64,000 nt of DNA from Macrostomum hystrix (Eukaryota; Platyhelminthes; Macrostomidae): assembly GCA_950097015.1 (NCBI GenBank), contig CATNEN010000012.1, forward strand, positions 3,753,632-3,817,631, read 5' to 3'. The notes beneath the pieces are model-generated. The model was given only the letters and a program-made list of their open reading frames with translations, had not been told where the DNA came from and did not search any database. Below are positions 1-10,921 of the stretch, piece by piece. Numbering within the stretch: the first letter of the stretch is position 1; each line of letters opens with the position of its first letter. Both the position numbers and the translations under genes were made by a program.

Positions 1-3000
1 AGCTGAACACGTCGCCAGTGTTGCGATAAGAATTGCTGCCGCTGCCGGTCGAGTCCGTGACGCCGACAATCGCGCTGCCGGCATGAGCTAACTGGCTCAT
101 CTTAGTTACTAGGCTGTCGGCCTTATGGCGTAGTCGCCTTAGCAACTGTTGCTGCTGCTCGCCCGGCTTTGAAAATGGTAGCTGTCGGGAATGCTTCGGG
201 CTTGGCGCTTGTTGTTGTTGCTGCTGCTGCTGCTGCGGGGACAGTCCAGCCGAGGCAGACGCGGCTGTGGCGCACTCCGGGCAGGTCATGGCGCAGTGGT
301 CGGCCAGTCTGGCGGGGCCCAGCTCGCGGTGGAGAGCAGTGTAGCCGCCTGGAAACAAGCTGACACCGGGGCACAGGCGGCGCAACAACTGGGCAGCCAC
401 CAGCACGGTGGTGGTGTCGTCCTCCTTGCGGCCGTGCCCGCTGACGCACAGCGGACCATTGGCGGTGCGCACTACGGCAGACATGGCCGAGTCGAATTCG
501 GCTGGCCGGCTGAGCAGCAGGCCGCTGTCCAGATTGTAAGCGCCGGCCAGGTGACCCCGGTTGTACAGCTCCGGCGAGCGAACGTCCACCTAGAGGCAGG
601 GTTAACGGAGCAGGCACGATAGGAGCCTTATATCACAATCTGGGAACCAGGATAAAATTACACAATAATCCCGAATCTTCCCAGATCCAATCCAGGATCT
701 TACGCAATGATCAAGAATCTTCCCAGGTCCCAATCCAGAATCCGTACACAATGATCCCGAATCTTCCCAGGCCCCTATCCAGGATCCTTACACGATGATC
801 CCGAATCTTTCCAGGTCCCAATCCAGAATCCGTACACAATGATCCCGAATCTTCCCAGGCCCCTATCCAGGATCCTTACACGATGATCCCGAATCTTTCC
901 AGGTCCCAATCCAGGATCCTTACACAATGATCCCGAATCTTTCCAGGTCCCAATCCAGGATCCTTACACAATAATCCCGAATCTTGCCAGATCCAATCCA
1001 GGATCTTACGCAATGATCAAGAATCTTCCCAGGTCCCAATCCAGGATCCGTATACAATGATCCCGAATCTTCCGAGGTCCCAATCCAGGATCCTTACACA
1101 ATGATCCCGAATCTTCCCAGGTCCCAATCCAGGATCCTTACACAATGATCCCGAATCTTCCCAGGTCCCAATCCAGGATCCTTACACAATGATCCCGAAT
1201 CTTCCCAGGTCCCAATCCAGGATCCTTACACAATGATCCCGAATCTTCCCAGATCCAATCCAGGATCTTACGCAATGATCAAGAATCTTCCCAGGTCCCA
1301 ATCCAGGATCCTTACACAATGATCCCGAATCTTCCCAGGTCCCAATCCAGGATCCTTACACAATGATCCCGAATCTTCCCAGATCCAATCCAGGATCTTA
1401 CACAATGATCCCGAATCTTTCCAGGTCCCAATCCAGGATCCTTACACAGTTATCACCGCAAAAAAGCAGGATGAACACAAACCAAGGTGAAGGGCGGATC
1501 CCGGATAACTTCAGCCAAGGTGACTGGCAGGCAGAGCGCCATCAGCAAGTCGGCTTCTGGCTCGGCGTCACCAAACAGAGCAGCCGTGAATAGAGTGCGC
1601 AGGCTGGCCGGCGTGCGACACGCGTAGTGCTGCGCCAGTGCGCACAGATCGGCTACGTCGGCAACGCCGAGAGCGCTGGGCGTAGCGGCCAACATGCGGC
1701 GAACGGCATCAGCTTTGGCGTCTGGGCCTAGCAGCGACTCTTTGCAGTTCACAACGAACACTAGGCCTGGGGGAGACAGGCACGGATGCATGATGGTTAG
1801 GATAGTTAGCGAGTTATAATGATGAATGAGGACGTATGGACCTCAGGATAAGGACAGAAAAGGATAGAGAAGGACGGATTAAGATAGAGAAGGACGGATT
1901 AAGATAGAGAAGGACAGACAGTATAGAGAAGGACAGACTAGGATAGAGAAAGACAGACTAGGATAGGTAAGGACAGACTTGGATAGAGAAGGACAGACAA
2001 GGATAAAGAAGGACGGACTAGGATAGGGAAGGACAGACTAGGATAGGGAAGGACAGACTAGGATAGGGAAGGACGGATTAAGATAGAGAAGGACGGATTA
2101 AGATAGAGAAGGACGGATTAAGATAGAGAAGGACAGACAGTATAGAGAAGTACAGACTAGGATAGAGAAAGACAGACTAGGATAGGTAAGGACAGACTTG
2201 GATAGAGAAGGACAGACAAGGATAAAGAAGGACGAACTAGGATAGGGAAGGACAGACTAGGATAGAGAAGGACGGACTAGGATAGGGAAGGACGGACTAG
2301 GATAGGGAAGGACAGACTAGGATAGAGAAGGACGGACTAGGATAGAGAAGGACGGACTAGGATAGGGAAGGATAGACTAGGATTAAGTATGAGAGAGATG
2401 GATAGACTAGGATAAAGTATGAGAGAGAAGGACATATTGAAATAGAAAAGGACAGAGCCGGATAGAGAGAGACTCGCATATAAAAAGATAGAATAAAAAG
2501 TAATATAGAGAAGGATACGAGACGGAGTCGAAAAATTATAAAGAACTTCAGACAAGGAGATAGTGAAGGATTGGGAATGTGAGGCAAGGAAAAGAAATGA
2601 AAGCTAACACAAAACAACCCTGGTAGCTCACAAATAAACAGTAGCAAGAAGGGATCAGCCAGTAGGAAGTACATATCCCAAAGCGGATGAAGCACTTCCT
2701 GGGGCAGGTCGGCAGCCAGCAGGCCGGCCAGCCAATCAGCTGCGAACTGAGCCACAGGCAGTCGCAGGCTGTCCAACAGGGAGCTGAGAGCCGGCTCGTG
2801 ATATTGCAACAGCAGGCGGAACACGTGACAGGCCGGCTCGGGTCTAGGCGTGTACTTTGTAAGCAGTGCTGAAAACATAGGGAATAGAGAGCGAACTGAC
2901 GGCTGCGGGGGCGGCTGCTGCTGCTTCTGCTGCTCCTGTTGCTGCGGCTGCGGCGGCAGTGGCAGTTGAAGTAGAGCGCGAATCACCTAGTGTGTTGGGG

Positions 3001-4342
3001 AGGGACTTTTGATTGATTTGACAATGGGTTGAGGTGTGATGGGTGATTGATTTGATAGCGGGTTGAGGTGTGATTGTTGATTGATTTGACAGCGGGTTGA
3101 GGTGTGATTGTTGATTGATTTGACAGCGGGTTAAGGTGTGATGGTTGATTGATTTGACAGTAGGCTGTTAAAAATTAAATTACAAAGATCTGAAAGCATT
3201 GCAACTTACTTGCAGCCAGACTGGCAGAAATCTTCGGCCAGTAAGTTTGCAATAATGGGTGAGCATAGACTCAAGATCTGACTGCATAGCCAGACCGCCG
3301 GCGCCTCCGGCCGCTTCCCAGTCGCGAACAAATGTCCGACAGGCCGCGCGAAGCTCAGCCTGCTCAGGCAGGTCGAACAGGCCGTCGAATTCGTCCAACC
3401 GGCTGGCCGCCCTGGCGCCGCCAGTCATTGCGCCGAGGCTGATTGACCACACCTAGCGGATTGATTTTATTGAAAGTTGCAGGTTTCAAGGAATATAATA
3501 ATAATAATAATAATTACAGGAGCGCTGCGGGCAATGGCACATTATTTCTGACAGTTGACCTGCAGCCAGCGAGGAGGCAAAAACTGAGCACAGGTGTGTA
3601 CATGTGCCCTGACTAGCTCATTGTCAGGCGGCAGTGTACACTTTCACTGCGCTTTGGAAGTTGGCAAACAAGGGCGTAAATTGCACGACAAGCACCCAAG
3701 CCTTCTTTCTGCGCTCCAATTTAACATGGCCCAGCCGCAGAATCGAGCTCAGGGACCTTGGTGCGAGAGGCAAACGCGTCAGACCGCTGTTAGTCACCCC
3801 GTTAGTTTCTAGGAATTTGTAAACATTCGTTTTTTTAGAGAAAGTACAGGTTCCCTGCAAAACTTCTAAATCCGGTTTTGACCCCATCGCAACAACTTTA
3901 CCGTGTCTTATCTCTCACGCATCCCATCTATCCAATCGAATCCTTCTAAATTATTCCGCAGCTAATCGCCAATCAAGAGACGCACCTGAGCGCGCAGGTG
4001 ACTAGGCACAGGCCTGCCGCGGCAGATGTTGCGCACGGTGCCAAAATCGCAATCCTCATCCAGCAGGGCTGTCTCCAAATCGATGCGCCACGCCGTGTCG
4101 CCGCCGCCGCCTCCGGCTTCGTCGTCCTGATCTTCACCAACTCCGCCAATACCGCTCTCGCGGAGTCGCTCCAACTCTTCAAAAAGATCCTCGTCGGCCT
4201 CGCCGTCGTCCTCGAAATCGCCCATGGGATTCGGTGATTGGAAATCGGTGGAGGTTGCAGAGTTAGCATTGACGTCGTCATCCTCGTGATCGGACAGCGA
4301 ATAGGCAGACGATCTATTATTAGCTGAATCAGGCTCTGTCAT
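1..4342 (-). CDS. TBC1D23: TBC1D23 orthologue (inactive TBC + rhodanese-like), 3' end outside window
   Basis: TBC1D23 bridges trans-Golgi golgins to endosome-derived vesicles carrying the WASH complex. Exons on the minus strand: 4342-3986, 3452-3210, 2986-2632, 1760-1483 and 589-1 (open at the edge), giving about 607 codons against about 700 in vertebrates. The C-terminal PH-like domain lies beyond the window. All junctions have GT/AG and keep frame. An acidic N-terminus leads into a TBC domain (RGRPVPSHLRAQ, LFDLPEQAEL, LLQYHEPALSSLLDS, HPLWDMYFLLADPF), then a rhodanese-like domain (VDVRSPELYNRGHL, LCVSGHGRKEDD). The usual TBC Arg and Gln fingers are not visible and the rhodanese loop lacks its cysteine, as in known TBC1D23, so both folds should be non-catalytic. 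Short Gln runs in exons 3 and 5 look lineage-specific. The identity rests on colinear similarity across all five exons. Confidence 0.93.
648..1450. repeat. 44-bp minisatellite in TBC1D23 intron 4
   Basis: About 18 tandem copies of a 44-bp unit containing CCCGAATCTTCCCAGG and CAATCCAGGATCC. Some copies carry a shortened variant (CCAGATCCAATCCAGG) that recurs at intervals, suggesting block duplication. The array fills nearly all of the intron between 590 and 1482. Short open frames inside it are by-products of the repeat. Confidence 0.95.
1845..2425. repeat. 20-bp purine-rich minisatellite in TBC1D23 intron 3
   Basis: Roughly 29 copies of a 20-bp unit, GATAGAGAAGGACGGACTAG with variants. A block of about 250 bp (from 1876 and again from 2068) is repeated with the same variants, showing duplication of several units at once. 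The plus strand is almost entirely purine. Confidence 0.93.
3011..3170. repeat. 34-bp minisatellite in TBC1D23 intron 2
   Basis: About 4.7 copies of a 34-bp unit starting GATTGATTTGACAGCGGG, with starts at 3011, 3045, 3079, 3113 and 3147. It occupies most of the 223-bp intron. Confidence 0.9.
3494..3802 (-). mobile_element. tRNA-derived SINE in TBC1D23 intron 1
   Basis: Minus-strand copy of the SINE family best seen at 42781-43183. The tRNA-like head is at the right end, the body shows the conserved CTGCCGCCTGACAATGAG-type segment, and the left end has an (AAT)n tail at 3494-3516. The head is eroded. It lies in the same sense as the host gene. Confidence 0.75.
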
Positions 4343-6777
4343 GGTTTCTTAGAGATCTGACTTGGAACACATGCAGTTGAGTAGGCATAAAACCTTGGTC
4401 CCGAACAAGGCAAACTTGGTAGCTGCGAAACAAAAGTTTCATGTGACAATTAAAGGGCCTGACAATTAAACGATTCACATTTTAACACTGTAAATATTTA
4501 TGCAAAATGTTACCTTTGCCACTGAAAACAATTATAGCCCAACTAGTTTTTAGCCACATTCAGCTAAATATTTTATGTCTAACCATAAAACACTAAGGCC
4601 GATTTTTTATAAAGCAGATAAAATAATGAACTATGCACATGTGTTAAACATTCAAAGACAAAACAACTTTTTGTAGAATGATAAAAATTTGTAAGTTTAA
4701 AAAGAAATACTGAATATGTCATTGTATACCTAACCTTTTTTGACTGAGTTACTGTTTATGTACACTTTTTATCAATGCTAATCACCTTTATCACCTTTAT
4801 ACTGTATTCTAAAAGTATAATACAAGCAGAGAAATAGTTCACAAATAGTACCAGTTATGATGACCCTTTTATGATACAGGCGTCATTAATTTAAAATGTT
4901 AAGTTAATAAAAACTATAATAATATTACTATTTAGAATTTGACGATAAAGAGTATGATGATTTGGTTTGAGCTCTCTCAGCTCAGCTATCAAGCTAGCAA
5001 CTAGCAATAGTTTTACCTTTATTGACATAGTAAACCTATTATGTTCCATGTTTCATACTTTGGGGGGGTTAGTTTTGGCTTCCTACTCTAAATAACTTAG
5101 TTAATTTTAACAGTCACAAAATTACAAAATAATGGGACCCAAACAACCTAGAGGCCTTTGAGCATATAGAGTGAGGAGTAGGTCAAGTCATGGTGATCAA
5201 GTCAAATAAGAGCCACAAAGGATAATAATGTGCAATCCAATACAAGATGATGCCAAACTAACACTTGGGCCTTGGAGAAGACTTGGCACCACATAAATTC
5301 CTAGAGGTTTCTCAAAAACAGCTTGTTGCTGGTTCCACATATGGTGCAAAATTTTGACTTGCAAAGGATCCACCTATTATCAATCATATTTTGTAGGCCT
5401 TTGGTTTGTCTGGGTCCTATTGAACAATAATGGATTTGTTTAAAAAAATAGAGTGGGAAACTGAAACTAGGGCCTATGTCTTGCCCCTGCTGGGGACTTT
5501 GCAGGGACTTGGCTACACAGGCAGTGGTCATGGCGGGTCTCCTTCTAAATTTTCGCGCCACCCAATTTTTTTCGCGCCATATGTATCTATACATACAGCT
5601 AAGAATACCCAACAAAAAATACCGCCACAACTACTGTACACAGGTGCAGACAGGCACAAGCCAAGTGGATTGCTACACCAACTGTATTTTTGATAATGCA
5701 TGAGCACCCAGCCAGACAGTGGGCTAAAAATTTTTTGTTTGATGCCTGCCCCTTTTGGCTACTTTGTAGTTGGCATGTGGCATAAATTACTACTAGTAAT
5801 AGTAATATTATTATTATGCTATACATTTTACAGTTTGCCTATTGCTAAAATTATTCTAGCTAGGCCTAGGAACCTTGATTCGAAAAAAACTATATTCATT
5901 ATTATATAGGCCTAGCGTAGGCCTCCTTTCTATAACTAAGGAATGATCATACATATTGTCTTGACTTGATAGTAAGGACTTATTGTTGTAGCTTAATATA
6001 ATTATAAAGCTAATAAACAAAAATGTTTTTTACTTAGTTGTGCAAAAGTGGCCTTTCGTAAAAAACCACTCATACCGTATTATTTAATTTTTTGACATTA
6101 GCAAGTTTGTAAAAAAAACTGGCTAAAAAGAAGAAGGCGCAGTTATTAGTTAGTCCTAACTGTTTTACTGAACACAATCTGAGAAATCCAAATGCACGTA
6201 ACATTAGTCGACTTAGTTTGTTTGTTTATGGCTCAGGCCAGGTACTTGTTTGTCCAAAAATTGACGGATAAAGTCATAAAATTATTTATACCCATCTAAT
6301 TACACGCAATAATGCCATACATGACTGTCGTCGGCAACAACTTCACAACTTATACCTTTTTTATGAGAGGCATGTGGCGTAGCCGCGTATGTAATAAACT
6401 AAAATTGTGCGAAAAAACTAATAAGCAGTTATTATCAACAGTAATTTTCCCAGCATACACAGCTAGCTTTGAAATCTCATGAAATGGTTTTAGAATAAAA
6501 ACAGTATCGCTTTAGTACACTAACTTGTTAAAAATGACCAAGCTAATATTTTCAATGAAATTTACGTGCTCATATTTAAAGCCATAATTATTGCACGTGA
6601 AATAATTTCACGACGAATATAGCTTTCATTCATACTTCATAGTCACTTTTCGGACAGACGCTTGCTCAGCTCAGTCAGCTCAAAATGGTGTATCAATTTT
6701 TTCGTAATAAAATAATCCACAACTAAATTTATCTTAATGTTTTAAGTCTCCCTTACGTCTCCCTTAAACGTAGCAAT
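4343..6777. other. AT-rich gene-free spacer
   Basis: Upstream of TBC1D23, whose promoter should lie just right of 4342 but shows no distinctive motif. Open frames around 5300-5900 are short, AT-rich and overlap on both strands; none resembles a protein. I see no RNA gene or array here. Confidence 0.6.
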
Positions 6778-7552
6778 TTTATATGGAAGTGCTTATTCCC
6801 ACGGTCCTGTGCCGATAATTTCAATTTTATCCACACGGATCCGTGCCGCTAATTTTCTGCTTATCCACACGGCAGCTTGTATGAATAGGTCTACTTTCAA
6901 GTCCCTACCTATTCTTCTCTGAGCATTAGGCTTTTGCTTCAGAGTAGGCTATAGTGTATAGTGTACACTATCAATGCATAGTGTAAAAGAATAACAATGA
7001 TGTATAATATGTGTGACGAGTTTGTTGCTGACTAAAAGTTTGCTGGTTGACTCGTATGATTTTCTTTGATAGACTTCTTACTTTTTAAGTCAATACAATT
7101 CGAATGAAAACACATAATGATGACAAAAGATTTAGTGAGTTGTTATTAAAATAATTAAAAAGGATGACATTTATGTTGGTTAGGCCTAATGAATGTGGAG
7201 GTCGAAATGTAGAACACTGTCGTAACACACTGGCAACTTTGTCTATCTATTGGCTTGAGGGTTCAACAAAACATTCAAGCCTGAAAGGGCCTTGTTTCAA
7301 AGATTAGAACCATGTGGATAAAATTGAAATTAATGGCCCAGCATATTTATTTAAGAGTTTTAGACCTATTCATACAAGCTGCTGTGTGGATAAGCAGAAA
7401 ATTATCGGCATGGCTCCGTGTGGATAAAATTGAAATTAATGGCCCAGCATACATAAAGAGTTGTAGACCTATTCATACAAGCTACCGTGTGGATAAAATT
7501 GAAATTATTGGCACGGGACCGTGGGAATTAGCTCTGCCATTTTATATAGCCG
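6778..7552. mobile_element. Foldback-type element with long inverted arms
   Basis: The left arm (6778-6892) is an inverted copy of sequence in 7363-7552. For example 6796-6838 matches the complement of about 7483-7527 with few mismatches (core TTTCAATTTTATCCACACGG), and 6843-6893 matches the complement of about 7363-7415. The right arm has an extra cassette: the GTGTGGATAAAATTGAAATT motif occurs at about 7313, 7419 and 7487. No open frame of note lies in the 400-bp centre. Target duplications are not clear. Confidence 0.75.
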
Positions 7553-8026
7553 AAAGACAATAAATACTATCCTTTGAAGGTCAATTTTTAGGCATAGGAT
7601 AAAATAATGCAAAAACCTTTTTTGTATACAGCTATGCTTATCTATTTCTGTCAATAACACTCTGAAACTTTAAATACAAACAGATTTTTCTACCAAATTC
7701 GTCTTTACTAAGTAGCTAATCTATGTATATTCATATTTATGTTTTTAATTTATAATTGGCTGACTTTTGGGCAATGTTGAGGTTTTTCACTTTATTATTT
7801 TGACTAATAGCTTCAATTAACACTGACAAGCATGCCCCAAAAGTCTTAAAGCCATACACAGTAAAATACTAGGTAAAATAAAAATAAATGGAAGTGCCAT
7901 TTATTTTGGTACCTGTCAGTATATTTTGGTACAACTTTTGAGGTGGGGACTGCATTTTGGTACCGATACAATGTGGTAATTATGGAAAGTTGCTTTTATA
8001 TACTGTTAAAAGGCTAGAGATAATCA
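7553..8026. other. AT-rich spacer
   Basis: No gene. The motif ATTTTGGTACC or a close variant occurs three times between 7910 and 7965 and once inverted near 8413; this is too little to call an element. Confidence 0.5.
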
Positions 8027-8034
8027 ATACATAC

Positions 8035-8282
8035 CATACATGTGCAACCTCCCAAATCTACCTCCCAGCCAGCCGTGCGACTTAGTTTTTGCTCTATTTA
8101 CAACTTAGTTTGCTCTTATTAGCTCTCTTTTTCTCTCCCCTTTTTCCTTTTCTTCACGTCTTCCTTTTTTGTTCCTTGGTCCCCCCTTTGATTTTTTTGT
8201 GCTTGGTCAATTGTTTTATGCGACGTACTTTGCTTGGCCCTCGTTTCACCCAGCTGGTTTGACCGGGTGTTGCACATGTATG
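8035..8282. mobile_element. MITE with 8-bp target duplication (short copy)
   Basis: A 248-bp element with terminal inverted repeats CATACATGTGCAAC at 8035-8048 and the complement at 8269-8282. It is flanked by perfect 8-bp direct repeats ATACATAC at 8027-8034 and 8283-8290. An 8-bp duplication is typical of hAT and a few other cut-and-paste superfamilies; family assignment is inference. There is no coding capacity. It carries the subterminal GTGCGACTTAG motif that resembles the minisatellite unit of the related element at 9455. Confidence 0.9.
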
Positions 8283-8290
8283 ATACATAC

Positions 8291-8687
8291 CATATATCTA
8301 GCAATTAAAAGCTAATAAACACATGTTCTCAGAAAACTTGGTTTTGCTATGTTTTACATATGTCAAGTATAAGAAAGAAAACAAAAGGTTGCATTTTGAA
8401 TAAATTGTATTGGGTACCAAAAGGCACTCTTTATCCTAGGAATAGATAGAATCTAATAAATAGTTAGGGATATCGTCTTTAGCTAGCTAGCTATGATTAT
8501 ACTAACTAAATTCTCTATCTAACTACAATGTATCTACATTGCAATATTGAATCTATATGCAATCTTCAACATTTATATAATTTATATAATGTGCACATTT
8601 GCCCCAGGCCCACACTATTTAAGCTCTACAAACATGCACTAGATCTGTCAATAGATAAGGCTGTCTTAGAGCACTTTTCTGTGTGAC
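8291..8687. other. AT-rich spacer
   Basis: Nothing recognisable between the short MITE and the Penelope-like fragment. Confidence 0.5.
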
Positions 8688-8726
8688 AAAAATGCTAAAT
8701 AGAGAAAACTCAGAATCAACATTTAA

Positions 8727-9158
8727 GTGTGTGGTGACCTAGATAAATTATTTAGAAGTCACATTGATTCCCAGCTCCGGGTTTTGTTCCGCACAGAAAA
8801 GATTGCTCAGTTTGTCTGCAGGCTGAAGTCCCATGTTCCTAGACCACTTGTTGCAGGTGTCATGTATAAATTTCATTGTTCTGTGGATCAGAACATCTCC
8901 TACATAGGTAAAACTAAGCGACACTTGTACACAAGGGTTAGGGAGCATTGGATTAGAAATTCTGCCATCAATGAGCACCTTCTCTCGTGTAACTCCTGTT
9001 GCAATAAGAACTGTTGTGATATGTTTAAAGTGATTGATTCCTGTATCCAAGAAAACAAATTGAATATTCTTGAGGCTATGTGCATTATGGCTCAGAAACC
9101 ATATTTGAACAGTCAGTTAGCCATGGGGGGTGCAAGCCGCCAACTCAATGTGTTTTAG
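8727..9158 (+). pseudogene. GIY-YIG endonuclease domain of a Penelope-like element
   Basis: The frame has 143 codons. It opens at a non-ATG codon (first ATG at 8862), so its true start is lost with the missing upstream reverse transcriptase. Key features: the YKFHC entry into the domain, YIGKTKRHLYTRVREH (the YIG half and the catalytic-region Arg), a Cys/His-rich stretch (HLLSCNSCCNKNCC), and LNILEAMCIMAQKPYLN, whose Glu and KPxLN fit the GIY-YIG metal-binding end. In Penelope-like elements this domain follows the reverse transcriptase and nicks target DNA. The domain looks undamaged but is orphaned. Confidence 0.85.
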
Positions 9159-9315
9159 CTATGGTAGAAGTGTCGTTGAACTTTATTTGGTTGTTGTTTT
9201 TTTTCTCTTGTTAAACAAACTGGAACAAAATTGATTCGCACTTTGCAATGTACAGTTTTCATTTCTTAAAAAATATATATAACTTGGTTCTGTGTGTTTA
9301 ATTGATGTGTCTGCC

Positions 9316-9350
9316 CTGAAGATGACCGATTGTGGTCGAAATGCATTGGC
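9316..9350 (+). ncRNA. Hammerhead-like core motif after the endonuclease frame
   Basis: CTGAAGA at 9316-9322 fits the hammerhead CUGANGA box. It is followed by a 4-bp stem (GACC/GGTC), then GAAA at 9338-9341 and a possible short hairpin TGC-ATTG-GCA. Penelope-like elements are known to carry hammerhead ribozymes. A cleavage-site uridine in the expected place is not evident, so this may be a decayed copy. Confidence 0.35.
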
Positions 9351-9454
9351 AAAATTCTAAGAAAATTTAAATGGTGATTCTGAGTTTTCTCTATTTTATT
9401 GTTGTCAAGCAAGCTACTCTACCTGAAAAATGCTAAAGTTTGGTTACTTTGTCA

Positions 9455-10913
9455 CATACATGCGCAACCTCCCAAATTTACACCGGCCGTGCCACTTCGT
9501 TTTTAAAAAAAAATGCGACATACCTATGCCCAAATTTTTTTTATCTGGGTAAACGGCAGGGGAAACTATGACTGTGTTGCAATAGTAGCCCGTAAAATGT
9601 TTATGCACTGTAATAAATCTGATTGCGACTTACTTCCCTCTGAATGCGACTTACTTCCCTCTGATTGCGACTTACTTACCTTGGAATGCGACTTACTTCC
9701 CTCTGAATGCGACTTACTTCCCTCTGATTGCGACTTACTTACCTTGGAATGCGACTTACTTCCCTCTGATTGCGACTTACTTCCCTCTGATTGCGACTTA
9801 CTTCCCTCTGAATGCGACTTACTTCCCTCTGAATGCGACTTACTTCCCTCTGAATGCGACTTACTTCCCTCTGATTGCGACTTACTTCCCTCTTAATGCG
9901 ACTTACTTCCCTCTGAATGCGACTTACTTCCCCCTGAATGCGACTTACTTCCCTCTGATTGCGACTTACTTCCCTCTGAATGCGACTTACTTCCCTCTGA
10001 ATGCGACTTACTTCCCTCTGAATGCGACTTACTTCCCCCTGAATGTGACTTACTTCCCTCTGATTGCGACTTACTTCCCCCTGAATGTGACTTACTTCCC
10101 CCTGAATGTGACTTACTTCCCCCTGAATGTGACTTACTTCCCTCTGAATGCGACTTACTTCCCTCTGAATGTGACTTACTTCCCTCTGAATGTGACTTAC
10201 TTCCCCCTGAATGCGACTTACTTCCCTCTGATTGCGACTTACTTCCCTCTGAATGCGACTTACTTCCCTCTGAATGCAACTTACTTCCCTCTGAATGCGA
10301 CTTACTTCCCCCTGAATGTGACTTACTTCCCTCTGATTGCGACTTACTTCCCCCTGAATGTGACTTACTTCCCCCTGAATGTGACTTACTTCCCTCTGAA
10401 TGCGACTTACTTCCCTCTGAATGTGACTTACTTCCCTCTGAATGTGACTTACTTCCCTCTGATTGCGACTTACTTCCCTCTGATTGCGACTTACTTCCCT
10501 CTGAATGCGACTTACTTCCCTCTGAATGCGACTTACTTCCCTCTGATTGCGACTTACTTCCCTCTGATTGCGACTTACTTCCCTCTGATTGCGACTTAGC
10601 CCCCTCTGATTGCGACTTACTTCCCTCTGATTGCGACTTACTTACCTCTGAATGCAACTTACTTCCCTTGGAATGCGACTAAGTTGCCTCTGATTGCAGA
10701 TTTTGTCACGTTTTTGCTTCTTTCCCCATTTGCTTTCCTTCGTTTCTTCTTTCCTTTCTCTGCTTTCCTCATTTTCCTGCCTTCTTTTCTTTTTTTCCGC
10801 TCGTTTTTTTCTGTCCGATTTTTTTCTCGGGTGGCCATTTTTGCGACTTACCTTGCTCGGCCGCTCGTCACCCAGCCGGATCGGCCGGGTCGGCCGGGTG
10901 TTGCGCATGTATG
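9455..10913. mobile_element. MITE with 8-bp target duplication and an internal minisatellite
   Basis: A 1,459-bp element. Terminal inverted repeats are CATACATGCGCAAC at 9455-9468 and the complement ending at 10913, with perfect 8-bp direct repeats CTTTGTCA at 9447-9454 and 10914-10921. The ends match the short MITE at 8035 (CATACATGYGCAACC on the left, GGGTGTTGC near the right end), so it is the same family. About 73% of the element is a 21-bp tandem array; the rest corresponds to the short copy. Confidence 0.92.
9621..10690. repeat. 21-bp minisatellite inside the MITE
   Basis: About 50 copies of a 21-bp unit (GCGACTTACTTCC followed by CTCTGAAT or CTCTGATT). Period 21 keeps frames open on both strands for up to 254 codons (SKSHSEG- or CDLLPSE-type repeats); these are not genes. 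Variant units (CCCCTGAATGTGACT) cluster between 10030 and 10460, indicating block spread. Confidence 0.95.
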
Positions 10914-10921
10914 CTTTGTCA

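Larger units (their letters stand above)
8697..9396 (+). mobile_element. Penelope-like retroelement fragment (endonuclease end only)
   Basis: The segment contains a GIY-YIG endonuclease frame but no reverse transcriptase, so it is 5'-truncated. It is bounded by a near-perfect inverted pair of about 29 bp (AATAGAGAAAACTCAGAATC... at 8698 and its complement ending at 9396, one mismatch). A 12-bp direct repeat AAAAATGCTAAA at 8688-8699 and 9426-9437 may be the target duplication, though the right copy lies 30 bp beyond the inverted end. Confidence 0.75.

Noticed and set aside
191-622. Plus-strand 143-codon frame
   Set aside because: Antisense shadow of TBC1D23 exon 5, which has the conserved rhodanese-like sequence on the minus strand.
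9893-10657. 254-codon SKSHSEG-repeat protein
   Set aside because: A reading of the 21-bp minisatellite inside a MITE; frames are open on both strands and there is no unique flanking domain.
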